NCBI RefSeq assembly: GCF_016429285.1
Contig: NZ_JAELUI010000058.1
Coordinates: 1-32,877 of the forward strand
DNA from: Ralstonia sp. ASV6
GTDB taxonomy: Bacteria; Pseudomonadota; Gammaproteobacteria; Burkholderiales; Burkholderiaceae
Direction of reading: 5' to 3'
Length of the DNA stretch: 32,877 nt
Within the stretch, counting starts at the first letter, position 1. Every line of letters begins with the position of its first letter. Below the pieces are notes generated by a model. It was not told the origin of the DNA. It was given only the letters and a program-made list of their open reading frames with translations, and searched no databases. This document shows, piece after piece, positions 17,137-24,436 of this stretch. Made by a program: the position numbers and the translations under genes.

Positions 17137-17846
17137 ACGTCGTCATTACACAGCCGATGCTGTTCCCCTGGCGCGGCCTGCTTGAGCAGATCATGCTGGC
17201 GGACGTGCTCGTCAATTACGCCGACGTGCAGTTCTCCAAGGGCAGCTTCACCAACCGCGTGCAGATCAAGGACACCACCGGCACGCGCTGGATGACCGTG
17301 CCGCTGGAAAAATTCCACCTGGGCGCCCGCATTGACGAGGTCAAACCCGCCACCAACGTGGACTGGCGCGCGCAGCACCTGCGCATGCTGGAGCAGGCGT
17401 ACGAGGCCGCCCCCCACGCAAACGACATGCTGGCCCTGGTGCGTACGGTGTACGCGGTGGACTACCCCAACATGGGCGCGCTGGCGCTGGCATCCATGCG
17501 CGCGGTCTGCCGCTACCTGGGCATTGAAATCGACCGCAAGTTTGTCGATTCGTCGGAGCTGGACATCCCCGGCCGCAACAGCGACCGCGTACTCGCCATC
17601 GTGCAGAAGCTACGAGGTGACACCTACATCACCGGGCACGGCGCCAAGAACTATCTGGCCCATGCCGAATTCGAGCAGCACGGCATTACCGTGGCCTACA
17701 TGAATTACGCCTTGCAGCCGTATACACAATTGCATGGCGCGTTCACGCCCTTCGTCAGCAGCCTGGACCTGATTGCCAATCATGGCCCGGCAAGCAAGGC
17801 GTACCTGTGCCCTCAGACCCTTAACTGGCGCGAGTTCATCCAATGA
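17133..17846 (+). CDS. WbqC-family protein
   Basis: A 237-residue member of the WbqC-like family, recognised from the opening VVITQPMLFPWRGLLEQIMLADV and the segments DVQFSKGSFTNRVQIK, WMTVPL and ITGHGAKNYL. The family is common in O-antigen and glycan clusters; I know of no firmly established reaction for it. Its consistent linkage with amino-sugar genes suggests a step in attaching or building an acyl/aminoacyl substituent, but that is inference. The start at 17133 forms an ATGA overlap with the GNAT gene, and its stop overlaps the next start in the same way. Confidence 0.88.
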   Translation: MNVVITQPMLFPWRGLLEQIMLADVLVNYADVQFSKGSFTNRVQIKDTTGTRWMTVPLEKFHLGARIDEVKPATNVDWRAQHLRMLEQAYEAAPHANDMLALVRTVYAVDYPNMGALALASMRAVCRYLGIEIDRKFVDSSELDIPGRNSDRVLAIVQKLRGDTYITGHGAKNYLAHAEFEQHGITVAYMNYALQPYTQLHGAFTPFVSSLDLIANHGPASKAYLCPQTLNWREFIQ

Positions 17847-19117
17847 GTGAGATTGCAGCGATCCAAACCGAAGCCGGGGCAACCCAGGCGCCTCAGAAGA
17901 CGGATGAGGCTGTGCAGCAGGTTGCACTGAGCGTCTGCATCCCGACCTACAACCGCGCCCGCTACCTCGACAACTTGCTCGCAGAGCTGGTCAGGCAGAT
18001 TGGCGAACTGAAGTTCAGCTACGAACTGCTGATCGGCGACAACTGCTCGACCGACGGCACCGAAGAGGTCGTGGCGCGGTATCAGGACAAGCTGAACATC
18101 CGGTACTTCCGCCGACCGTCCAACCTGGGCTCCGATGAGAACCTGAACCGGTTGTACCGCAGCGCGCAGGGCAAGTACGTGCTCTACCACGCTGACGACG
18201 ATCTGCCCATCCTGGCCGAGATCAACAACAACATCGGCATTTTCGAGCGCAACCCAGGCGTGGGCGTCATCTTCGCGCCCTGGATCCTCCACGACCTGCC
18301 GACCCGGCAAGACGTCACGACGTTCTATCGCCAGGACGATGACTACCTGATCGAGCAGAACGACTATTCCAAGCTGATGGTGCTGGTGCTGTCGCACCAC
18401 CTCTTCCCAGAGATCTATCTGGCGCGCCGCGAGGTGATGAACCGGCTGTATTTCAGCGCCCCCGAGCATGCGTTCTACGCCTTCGTGCATGCAGCAGAAA
18501 TGCTGGGGACCAGCGCCGTCTACTTCAGCAAGACGCCGTTCTACCGGTCGGTCACGCGCTACTTTGATGACGAAACCCGTTCGCAAGCGGGTAACGAGCA
18601 GGTCAAGCACGCGTGGGATCGGTATCGCGGGGGGCTGGAATATCTGTTCGGCAAGTTCTCGCATACGCTGCCTGCCGCCGAGCGGCCGGAGTGGCTGAAC
18701 GCCATCAACCAGTTCGTCCTGGTACGCATGAAGGTGGCTCTGCGCCTGCGCACCCAGGAAGGCGGTCACTGGATCGACAACTACTACATCGCCAATCGCA
18801 TTCGCGCGCTGGGCGAAGCGGCTGACCTGCCCGCACCGTACGACCTGTACCGCGTGAACGCGGCATTCGAATACATCACCAGGCTCGATCCCTTCAAGCC
18901 TGAGTCGCCCAGATACGCCACCCTGCGCCGCGCGCCGCTACAGGTCTTCCACCACGCACAGGGCTTTGCCGAGACCGAATTCCTGGTGCTGGACGACGAT
19001 GCCGTCATTCCGCATCACACCATTGTCGTGACGCCGGTTCCGATGGAAATTCCGGTGCCGGCCGGCCGCGAGGTCCACTTCGTTTCCGAGCTCGAAGCGC
19101 TCGCCAAATTCCCCTGA
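17843..19117 (+). CDS. GT2 family glycosyltransferase (different subtype)
   Basis: A 424-residue glycosyltransferase. The GT-A domain opens with ALSVCIPTYNRARYLDNLL (28-46), has LIGDNCSTDGTEE (63-75), the acceptor-side RPSNLGSDENLN (91-102) and a metal-binding acidic triplet D118-D119-D120. The C-terminal half (about 200-424) is unlike the two TPR-tailed enzymes in this window and has no motif I recognise. It probably transfers either the modified sugar or an intermediate residue of the glycan. It closes the overlapping gene series and is followed after 12 bp by fliE2, so fliE2 may depend on island transcription. Confidence 0.88.
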   Translation: MSEIAAIQTEAGATQAPQKTDEAVQQVALSVCIPTYNRARYLDNLLAELVRQIGELKFSYELLIGDNCSTDGTEEVVARYQDKLNIRYFRRPSNLGSDENLNRLYRSAQGKYVLYHADDDLPILAEINNNIGIFERNPGVGVIFAPWILHDLPTRQDVTTFYRQDDDYLIEQNDYSKLMVLVLSHHLFPEIYLARREVMNRLYFSAPEHAFYAFVHAAEMLGTSAVYFSKTPFYRSVTRYFDDETRSQAGNEQVKHAWDRYRGGLEYLFGKFSHTLPAAERPEWLNAINQFVLVRMKVALRLRTQEGGHWIDNYYIANRIRALGEAADLPAPYDLYRVNAAFEYITRLDPFKPESPRYATLRRAPLQVFHHAQGFAETEFLVLDDDAVIPHHTIVVTPVPMEIPVPAGREVHFVSELEALAKFP

Positions 19118-19129
19118 TCCCAAACCAGC

Positions 19130-19459
19130 ATGGATTTCTCCAACGCCAATTCCGTGGTCTCGCTGATGAACAGCGTGCTGGCGCCATCGAGCGCCGTCGG
19201 CAGCAGTATCGGCGGCACTGACGCGGCCAAACCGAGTGTCGATTTCGGTGCGGTGCTCAAGTCGTCGCTGGACAAGGTCGATGCCTCGCAGCAAAAGGCC
19301 GCGTCCATCTCGCGCAGCTTTGAGATGGGCAACAATGATGTCGACCTCCACGACGTGATGCTCTCGCTGCAGAAAGCCAACATCGACCTGCAGACCGCCG
19401 TGCAGGTGCGCAACAAGTTTGTCTCGGCCTATCAAAGCATCATAAGCATGTCGATCTGA
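19130..19459 (+). CDS. fliE: Flagellar hook-basal body protein FliE (copy 2)
   Basis: A second complete FliE of 109 residues, nearly identical to copy 1 outside a shorter central linker (residues 22-36). The helix VDLHDVMLSLQKANIDLQTA and the C-terminal VRNKFVSAYQSI are intact, so there is no sign of decay. The two genes differ mainly at silent positions, which suggests both proteins remain under selection or exchange sequence by conversion. No ribosome site is visible before the ATG, and the gene lies 12 bp behind a glycosyltransferase gene instead of next to rod or MS-ring genes. It may be a dosage copy, a variant adapter, or a leftover of island formation. Confidence 0.94.
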   Translation: MDFSNANSVVSLMNSVLAPSSAVGSSIGGTDAAKPSVDFGAVLKSSLDKVDASQQKAASISRSFEMGNNDVDLHDVMLSLQKANIDLQTAVQVRNKFVSAYQSIISMSI

Positions 19460-19463
19460 CGTG
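19130..19463 (+). repeat. Direct repeat, copy B (fliE2 and flanking TGACG)
   Basis: Partner of 9429-9774 in the same orientation. Several identical runs of about 20 bp or more occur, for example within the codons for KANIDLQTAV. Confidence 0.85.
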
Positions 19464-19676
19464 ACCTCGCCGCCGCTTGTCATGCCCGCCAGCTGTGACC
19501 ACCAGATCTGAGCGACGGCCAAAGCGCTTACAACTGCGTCACGCCGCGCGTACCCAATTCACATGCCGTCCGTGGCAATATTGACGTCCCATTGAATACG
19601 GTCATGCGCACACCGCCTGCCCAGGCCGCTGCGGCACGCACCGCACAGGTGCCAGGACCGTCCCCGGGAGTCTTCC

Positions 19677-20120
19677 GTGAACGACGTGCTGGCGCTCGAT
19701 CAGCAGCTCTGTTTTCCTCTGTACGCCGCCGGCCACCTGCTGACGCGTCTGTACCGCCCGCTGCTCGACGAACTTGATCTCACCTATCCGCAATACCTCG
19801 TGATGCTCGCCTGCTGGCAGCAGGCACCGTGCGCCGTGGGCGACCTGGGCCGCACGCTGTACCTGGATACCGGCACGCTTACGCCGTTGCTCAAGCGCCT
19901 GGAAGAACAGGGTTTGCTCACGCGCACACGCGATCGCGACGACCAGCGCCGCGTGGTCATCGAGTTGACCGAGACGGGCCGCGCGCTGAAAGCACCCGCC
20001 ACCAACGTGCCGCAAGCGCTCACATGCAAGATCCCGCTTGAGCCCGGCGAGATCAGCGCCACGCGCGAAATGCTGCACAAGCTGCTGGATGCGCTTGCTG
20101 CGGCCGATGACCGCGGCTAG
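19677..20120 (+). CDS. MarR-family regulator, OhrR-like 2-Cys type
   Basis: A 147-residue winged-helix DNA-binding protein. The N-terminal QLCFPLYAAGHLL with Cys12 matches the peroxide-sensing cysteine of OhrR, Y37/Y40 stand in TYPQYLVML where OhrR tyrosines stabilise the reduced Cys, and a second Cys at 117 (ALTCKIPL) fits the 2-Cys OhrR class (as in Xanthomonas). The recognition helix and wing are LDTGTLTPLLKRLEEQGL and RDRDDQRRVVIELT. OhrR represses ohr, an organic hydroperoxide reductase, until oxidised; no ohr gene is in this window. The start is a GTG at 19677 with GGGAG 6 nt upstream. It sits between fliE2 and a glycosyltransferase gene, an unexpected place. Confidence 0.9.
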   Translation: MNDVLALDQQLCFPLYAAGHLLTRLYRPLLDELDLTYPQYLVMLACWQQAPCAVGDLGRTLYLDTGTLTPLLKRLEEQGLLTRTRDRDDQRRVVIELTETGRALKAPATNVPQALTCKIPLEPGEISATREMLHKLLDALAAADDRG

Positions 20121-20180
20121 CGGCATTCACCTGACCGACAGGCCAGGCTGCATCCTGAATCTTCATCTTTCCGACACACT

Positions 20181-21269
20181 GTGCCATCCACTCCCGCCAA
20201 CCTCGCGCTGGTTGTCATCGCGCGCAACGAAGCCTCCTGCATTGAACGCTGCCTGCTGAGCGCCAAACCGTTTGTCGACCGCATGGTGGTGCTGGATACC
20301 GGCTCTACCGACGACACCATGGCCATTGCGCAGGCGTGCGGCGCGCATGTCAGCCAGATGACTTGGCAGAATGATTTTTCAGCGGCGCGCAACGCCGCAC
20401 TGGAAGCCGCCAATGCGGACTGGAACCTCGTCCTGGATGCGGATGAATGGCTGGAAAGCGGCGGCGAGCAGTTGCGCGCCCTCAGTAATGCCAACCCGAT
20501 GCTGGGCATCCTCTGCATCAAGAACGATACCGACGCGACCGACGCCGCCAGCCAGCTGATTGCATGGCTGCCCCGGCTGCTGCCGCGTGGCGTGCGCTAT
20601 GCGGGGCGCATCCACGAACAACCGGTGTCTTCGCTGCCGGCGCAGCGCCTGCCCATCGTGCTGCGGCACGACGGCTACACCAGCGCCAAGATGCAGAAGA
20701 AAGGCGAACGTAATACGCAACTCCTGCTCGACGAACTCAAGCATCGGCCAGACGATCCTTACGTGCTGTTCCAGCTCGGCAAGGAAATCGAACTGCATCA
20801 AGAAGACTACGCCAGGGCCACGAACTATTACGCCCGCGCTTTCGCCCTCGCACCGCAAGACGCCCCGTACCGCCGCAACCTCGCGCTGCGCTATCTGTAC
20901 AGCCTGGGTAAATCGGATCGACTGGACGAAGCGATGGCCCATGCGGATGCCAGCATCCATGCATGGCCGGACTTTCCGGATCTGTGTTTCGCGCTGGGCT
21001 TGGTGTTGGTGGATGCGGCGGTCAAACATCCCGAGCACGCCAGCACGCAGTGGCTACCGCTGGCCGAGCAGGCGTTTTGCCGTTGCCTTGAGATTGGCGA
21101 TCAGGCGGGGATGGATGGCAGCGTGGTTGGGCGAGGCAGTTTCCTGGCGGCTCAACAACTCGCGACCGTGTATCAGATGCAGGCCAATGTGCTTGCCCGC
21201 AAATCCGAGCAGTACCTGGCGCTGTCGAAGCAGATGCAAGGCGCGCCTGCGCCTCGCCAAGTTGAATGA
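20181..21269 (+). CDS. GT2 glycosyltransferase with TPR-like tail (copy 2)
   Basis: A paralogue of the enzyme at 9846: 362 residues with nearly the same catalytic core (ALVVIARNEASCIERCLLSA, VLDTGSTDDT, D86-A-D88 in NLVLDADEW, LLPRGVRYAGRIHEQP) and a more diverged helical tail (PYVLFQLGKEIE onward). Conservation is highest in the donor-binding half, so the two probably use the same or similar sugar donors and differ in acceptor recognition. This may be a two-enzyme flagellin glycosylation set; the function is inferred. The start is a GTG with no evident ribosome site. It is convergent with fliT, with only 19 bp between the stops. Confidence 0.9.
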   Translation: MPSTPANLALVVIARNEASCIERCLLSAKPFVDRMVVLDTGSTDDTMAIAQACGAHVSQMTWQNDFSAARNAALEAANADWNLVLDADEWLESGGEQLRALSNANPMLGILCIKNDTDATDAASQLIAWLPRLLPRGVRYAGRIHEQPVSSLPAQRLPIVLRHDGYTSAKMQKKGERNTQLLLDELKHRPDDPYVLFQLGKEIELHQEDYARATNYYARAFALAPQDAPYRRNLALRYLYSLGKSDRLDEAMAHADASIHAWPDFPDLCFALGLVLVDAAVKHPEHASTQWLPLAEQAFCRCLEIGDQAGMDGSVVGRGSFLAAQQLATVYQMQANVLARKSEQYLALSKQMQGAPAPRQVE

Positions 21270-21288
21270 GTCTGTCGTCTGTAGCGGG

Positions 21289-21645
21289 TCAGTAGCGCGC
21301 CATGCTGCCGTAGGCGTGGCTGGCGGTATTGGCGCGGCGCGCCGTGTCGATGCGCTTCTGCAGGCGATCCAGGCGCGGATACACCATCGCGCGCACGCGG
21401 GCATCGTCTTCAAGAATGCGCACGAGTAGCGTACGTTTGCGCTCGATGTCGTCGCGCGACAGCGTGGGATGCGGCTCGGAACGGCGCAGCGCATCCACAT
21501 AGGCGGCGCTTTCGCGCTCGAGCGTACTGACGACTTCCCAGTTACCTACTTCAGCTGCGCCGACCATTTCGGCAGTCAGGCGTGCAATGGCCTCGTAGCA
21601 AACGAACAGACTTTCGCTGTCCTTGATCGGAAAGTTGCGGTGCAT
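21289..21645 (-). CDS. fliT: Flagellar export chaperone FliT
   Basis: A small helical chaperone for the cap protein FliD; in enterobacteria it also inhibits FlhDC. It has 118 residues, the usual size, with the pattern ESLFVCYEAIARLTAEMVGAA and the W in GNWEVVSTLERE, then a charged helical C-terminus (LVRILEDDARVRAMVYPRL). I chose the ATG at 21645, which has GGAG 5 nt upstream; the open frame extends to 21768 but would overlap fliS and lacks family character. It lies 59 bp after fliS in the fliDST operon. Confidence 0.88.
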   Translation of the reverse strand: MHRNFPIKDSESLFVCYEAIARLTAEMVGAAEVGNWEVVSTLERESAAYVDALRRSEPHPTLSRDDIERKRTLLVRILEDDARVRAMVYPRLDRLQKRIDTARRANTASHAYGSMARY

Positions 21646-21704
21646 GTTGGCTCCAGTTGGGCCGAATTCAATCAAAAAATCGCTTTGCTGCGCGGCCAGC
21701 CGCG

Positions 21705-22133
21705 TCAGCTCACAACACTCAGGTGGTTGCTGGACGCCGCCGCGCCGGGCTGGCCAATGGCAAGCCAAGCATCCTGCAGGGTCGCCAGCAGACCGTCAAC
21801 CTCGGCAAGAATCGTCAGGTCGTTGGTGCCGTTGGCCAGCAGCAGGCGGCGCAGCATGTAGTCGTACAAGCCATTGAGCTGCACGGCGATCTCGCCGCCG
21901 CGCTGGTGGTCGAGGCTTGCCTGCAGCCCCTGACCGATGATCGAGATGACTTTGTCAAATGCACGCAGTTTGGCGGGCACATCACCACGCTGGATGCCGG
22001 CGCCGGCCAGGTTGATGGCGGCGCGTGCACCTTCAAACAGCATGGCGATCAACCGATGCGGATTGGCATCTACCACAGACGTCTCGATACCGACTTGCGC
22101 GTAGGCACCGATGGCGCGGCGTGCTGCGTACAT
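21705..22133 (-). CDS. fliS: Flagellin export chaperone FliS
   Basis: Binds the C-terminal helices of flagellin to keep it from polymerising in the cytoplasm and passes it to FlhA. The 142-residue protein shows the FliS hallmarks: YAQVGIETSVVDANPHRLIAMLFEGARAAI near the N-terminus, IIGQGLQASLDHQRGGEIAVQLNGLYDYMLRRL in the middle, and a variable Ser/Ala tail. GAGGA lies 9 nt before the ATG. It follows fliD after 52 bp. Confidence 0.95.
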   Translation of the reverse strand: MYAARRAIGAYAQVGIETSVVDANPHRLIAMLFEGARAAINLAGAGIQRGDVPAKLRAFDKVISIIGQGLQASLDHQRGGEIAVQLNGLYDYMLRRLLLANGTNDLTILAEVDGLLATLQDAWLAIGQPGAAASSNHLSVVS

Positions 22134-22185
22134 GGGAAAGGTCCTCGCTGTGTGATCTTGTTATGGGTGGTGCTTCAGTTCTGCA

Positions 22186-24231
22186 TCAACCGCTCGTGGT
22201 CTGATTCTGGATCGCCGCGAGCTGCGTAGTCAGGTAGCTGCTGGTGTTCGACATGCTGGCCACCGCTGCCGACAACGCGTTGAACTGCGTGTAGTACAGG
22301 GCTTGCTGATTGCTCAGCTGCGTCTGCATCGTGCTGATCTGGCTGGCAAGCGAACTGAGCGAGCTGTTGATGGAGTCGGTCTCGCTCTGCACCATGCCGT
22401 TGGTTGCCAGCAGGTTGGTCATCACCGTGTTGAGCTGCGCGGCGTAGCCACGCTGCACCGTCACCGTGCCGCGATTGCCCACCGAACCGCCGGTCACCTG
22501 CACAGTCAGACCATCGACCGCCGTGCCGCTGGCGCCGTAGAGGTTCTGGCCCGATCCCGTGGCGGCGACACCGTTGATGGTGCCCTGTACGTCCTGGCCG
22601 ATCGTGGCAGCGGGGCTCGCCCCCATCAGCGACGCCGCACCATTGCCCGACACCGACACCGACGAAATCGAGCCGAACTGATTGTCGGTAATCGACAGCA
22701 CACCGCTGGCATTGGCCGACACCGACGCCGTGATCTTGGCGTTTTGCAGCGCAGATGATGCGTTGATCTGGCTTTGGATCTGTGTGGCCAGCCCCCCCGC
22801 ACTGTAACTGCCAGGCGGCACCGTCACGTTGACGGCGATGCCACTGATATTGAACGCCAGGGTATCGTTCGAGCCTGCGGTAATGGTGGTATTAGCTGCA
22901 GCCGACCCCGCCAGCGACCCTTGCGTCGCCAGTTGCGTCACGTTCACCGCGTAGGTGCCGGACTGTGTGGTGTCCGAGAAGGTCGGCACATTGAGCAGCG
23001 CATCCGTGGCCGTGCCCGTGCCCGCAAACAGACCCGCCACCTGGCTGGGCGAAGCAGCAATGGCCGCCGACAGCGTGCTGCTGTTGATCGACAGCGTGCC
23101 GTCCGAGTTCATCGTCACGCCCACGCTGCCCAGTGACTGGTAGTTACCGCTGCCAACGGCCTGCCCCAGCACGTCGGTAATCTGGTTGATCAACGTCTTG
23201 GTACTCACATCGCCAGCCAGCGGGCCGTTGTTGGCGCTGTTGGACGTGTCGATATTGGTGAGCGTGTTCAGTTGCGTACGCAGCGCGTTGTAGCCGTTCA
23301 CGAAGTTGGTGACGGCGGTGGTGGTGGCAGTCGGGTCGTTGGCCACCGTTACGGTGGTGCTGCCCGTCTTGGCCAGCGTGAACGACGTACCGTCCACCAC
23401 ATTGGACAGCGTATTGGTCGGGCTCTGCACCGCAATGCCGTTGATGGTGGCCAGGGCGTTCTGCCCGGTGGTCACCTCGGTCATGTTCTGCGTGCCGGAC
23501 GGGTCTTGCGAGAGCAGCGAAGACAGGGTCGAATCCCCCGACACGGAGATCTTCATCTCCGAATTCGAGCCGCCCGCCGTGGAGGTCAGCACCAGGCGAT
23601 ACGGGTTGCCGCTGCCGTCGTTCACGATACTCGCCGACACGCCCAGGTTGGCCGAGTTGATGGCATCACGAATGCCGGACAGCGTGTTGTTGGACGAATT
23701 GATCGTGATTGAGCCGCCCGGCAGGCCGCCGTTCTGCGTGAACGTGGCGCCGCTGTATTGACCGTTCGACAAGGTGCCACCCGACACCGTACCGAACGAG
23801 AACGAAATCGTGGTCGGTGTACCACCGCCAATGGATGTCGTGGTGGAGGCCTGTCCCTTCGCTGCCAGGACCTGCGATTGCGCAAGCTGCGTGACATTGA
23901 CAGCGTAGGAACTGGCCGGAGCCGACCCCGTGACCGATGCGCTCAGCACCGATGTGTCATAGCCGCTGGCCTTCATGGCGCTATAGCTCGACGCCGTGGT
24001 CAGGTTCGACAGTGCGGTCTGGAAGGTCGACAGTGAGCTTTTGAGCGTGCCCACGGCCGAGAGCTGCGTCTGGTATGACGTCTGCTGGCTCTGTAGTTGC
24101 GTCAGCGGCTGGCTTGCCACGCTCATCAGGCTGGTGACCAGCGAGTTGACGTCGATACTCGTCCCGATACCGGGAATCGAAATCGGCGGAACGTAGTTGC
24201 TGCTGGTAGAGGAGGTGGTGGTAGTCGCCAT
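22186..24231 (-). CDS. fliD: Flagellar filament cap protein FliD (enlarged, duplicated module)
   Basis: The secreted capping protein that folds incoming flagellin at the filament tip. The start at 24231 gives MATTTTSSTSSNYVPPISIP, followed by the conserved GIGTSIDVNSLVTSLM (21-36) and N-terminal coiled-coil residues; the C-terminus (SSLASQISTMQTQLSNQQALYYTQFNALSAAVASM, split by me into family helix features) is the usual D0/D1 coil. At 681 residues it is about 200 longer than the enterobacterial protein. The extra length comes from a repeated unit: YAVNVTQLA occurs at about residues 109 and 427, each followed by a Gly/Ser/Thr-rich beta domain and a TINGxA segment. No ribosome site of quality is visible. 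A sigma-28-like promoter lies about 45 nt upstream. Confidence 0.95.
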   Translation of the reverse strand: MATTTTSSTSSNYVPPISIPGIGTSIDVNSLVTSLMSVASQPLTQLQSQQTSYQTQLSAVGTLKSSLSTFQTALSNLTTASSYSAMKASGYDTSVLSASVTGSAPASSYAVNVTQLAQSQVLAAKGQASTTTSIGGGTPTTISFSFGTVSGGTLSNGQYSGATFTQNGGLPGGSITINSSNNTLSGIRDAINSANLGVSASIVNDGSGNPYRLVLTSTAGGSNSEMKISVSGDSTLSSLLSQDPSGTQNMTEVTTGQNALATINGIAVQSPTNTLSNVVDGTSFTLAKTGSTTVTVANDPTATTTAVTNFVNGYNALRTQLNTLTNIDTSNSANNGPLAGDVSTKTLINQITDVLGQAVGSGNYQSLGSVGVTMNSDGTLSINSSTLSAAIAASPSQVAGLFAGTGTATDALLNVPTFSDTTQSGTYAVNVTQLATQGSLAGSAAANTTITAGSNDTLAFNISGIAVNVTVPPGSYSAGGLATQIQSQINASSALQNAKITASVSANASGVLSITDNQFGSISSVSVSGNGAASLMGASPAATIGQDVQGTINGVAATGSGQNLYGASGTAVDGLTVQVTGGSVGNRGTVTVQRGYAAQLNTVMTNLLATNGMVQSETDSINSSLSSLASQISTMQTQLSNQQALYYTQFNALSAAVASMSNTSSYLTTQLAAIQNQTTSG

Positions 24232-24275
24232 GATCGAATCTTGATGAGCGTCTGCATCGGCGGAAGTCTTCCTTC

Positions 24276-24302
24276 TCAACGGCAACGCCTGTCACTTCTT
24301 TA
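24276..24302 (-). promoter_or_regulatory. Probable sigma-28 promoter of fliD
   Basis: Reading leftward: TAAAGAAG (complement of 24295-24302), 11 nt, then GCCGTTGA (complement of 24276-24283). Against TAAAGTTT-N11-GCCGATAA this matches 5 of 8 at -35 and 6 of 8 at -10 with ideal spacing. It lies between the fliC terminator and the fliD start, 45 nt from the ATG, so fliDST has its own late promoter. Confidence 0.6.
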
Positions 24303-24351
24303 GGGCGGGTTAGCCAAACGCCGCCCCCGATGAAGAGGGGTATCCCACCTC

Positions 24352-24382
24352 AAAAAAAAACCGGCGCCCCAAGGAGCGCCGG
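24352..24382 (-). terminator. Rho-independent terminator of fliC
   Basis: On the minus strand, CCGGCGCTC pairs with GGGCGCCGG (24361-24382) in a 9-10 bp GC-rich stem with a tiny loop, followed by nine T residues (complement of 24352-24360). It is 54 bp beyond the fliC stop. It is the strongest terminator in the window and isolates fliC from fliD. Confidence 0.93.
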
Positions 24383-24436
24383 CCTTCGCTTGAACCGCCC
24401 GATGATCTGGACGGCCGAGCCTGCATCAACCTGCCA

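Noticed and set aside
19460-19676. OhrR operator or promoter upstream of the MarR-family gene
   Set aside because: A CAATATTG palindrome (19576-19583) and TTGACG (19581-19586) are present, but there is no matching -10 box and no TACAATT-AATTGTA type OhrR box, so nothing is called in this 217-bp gap.
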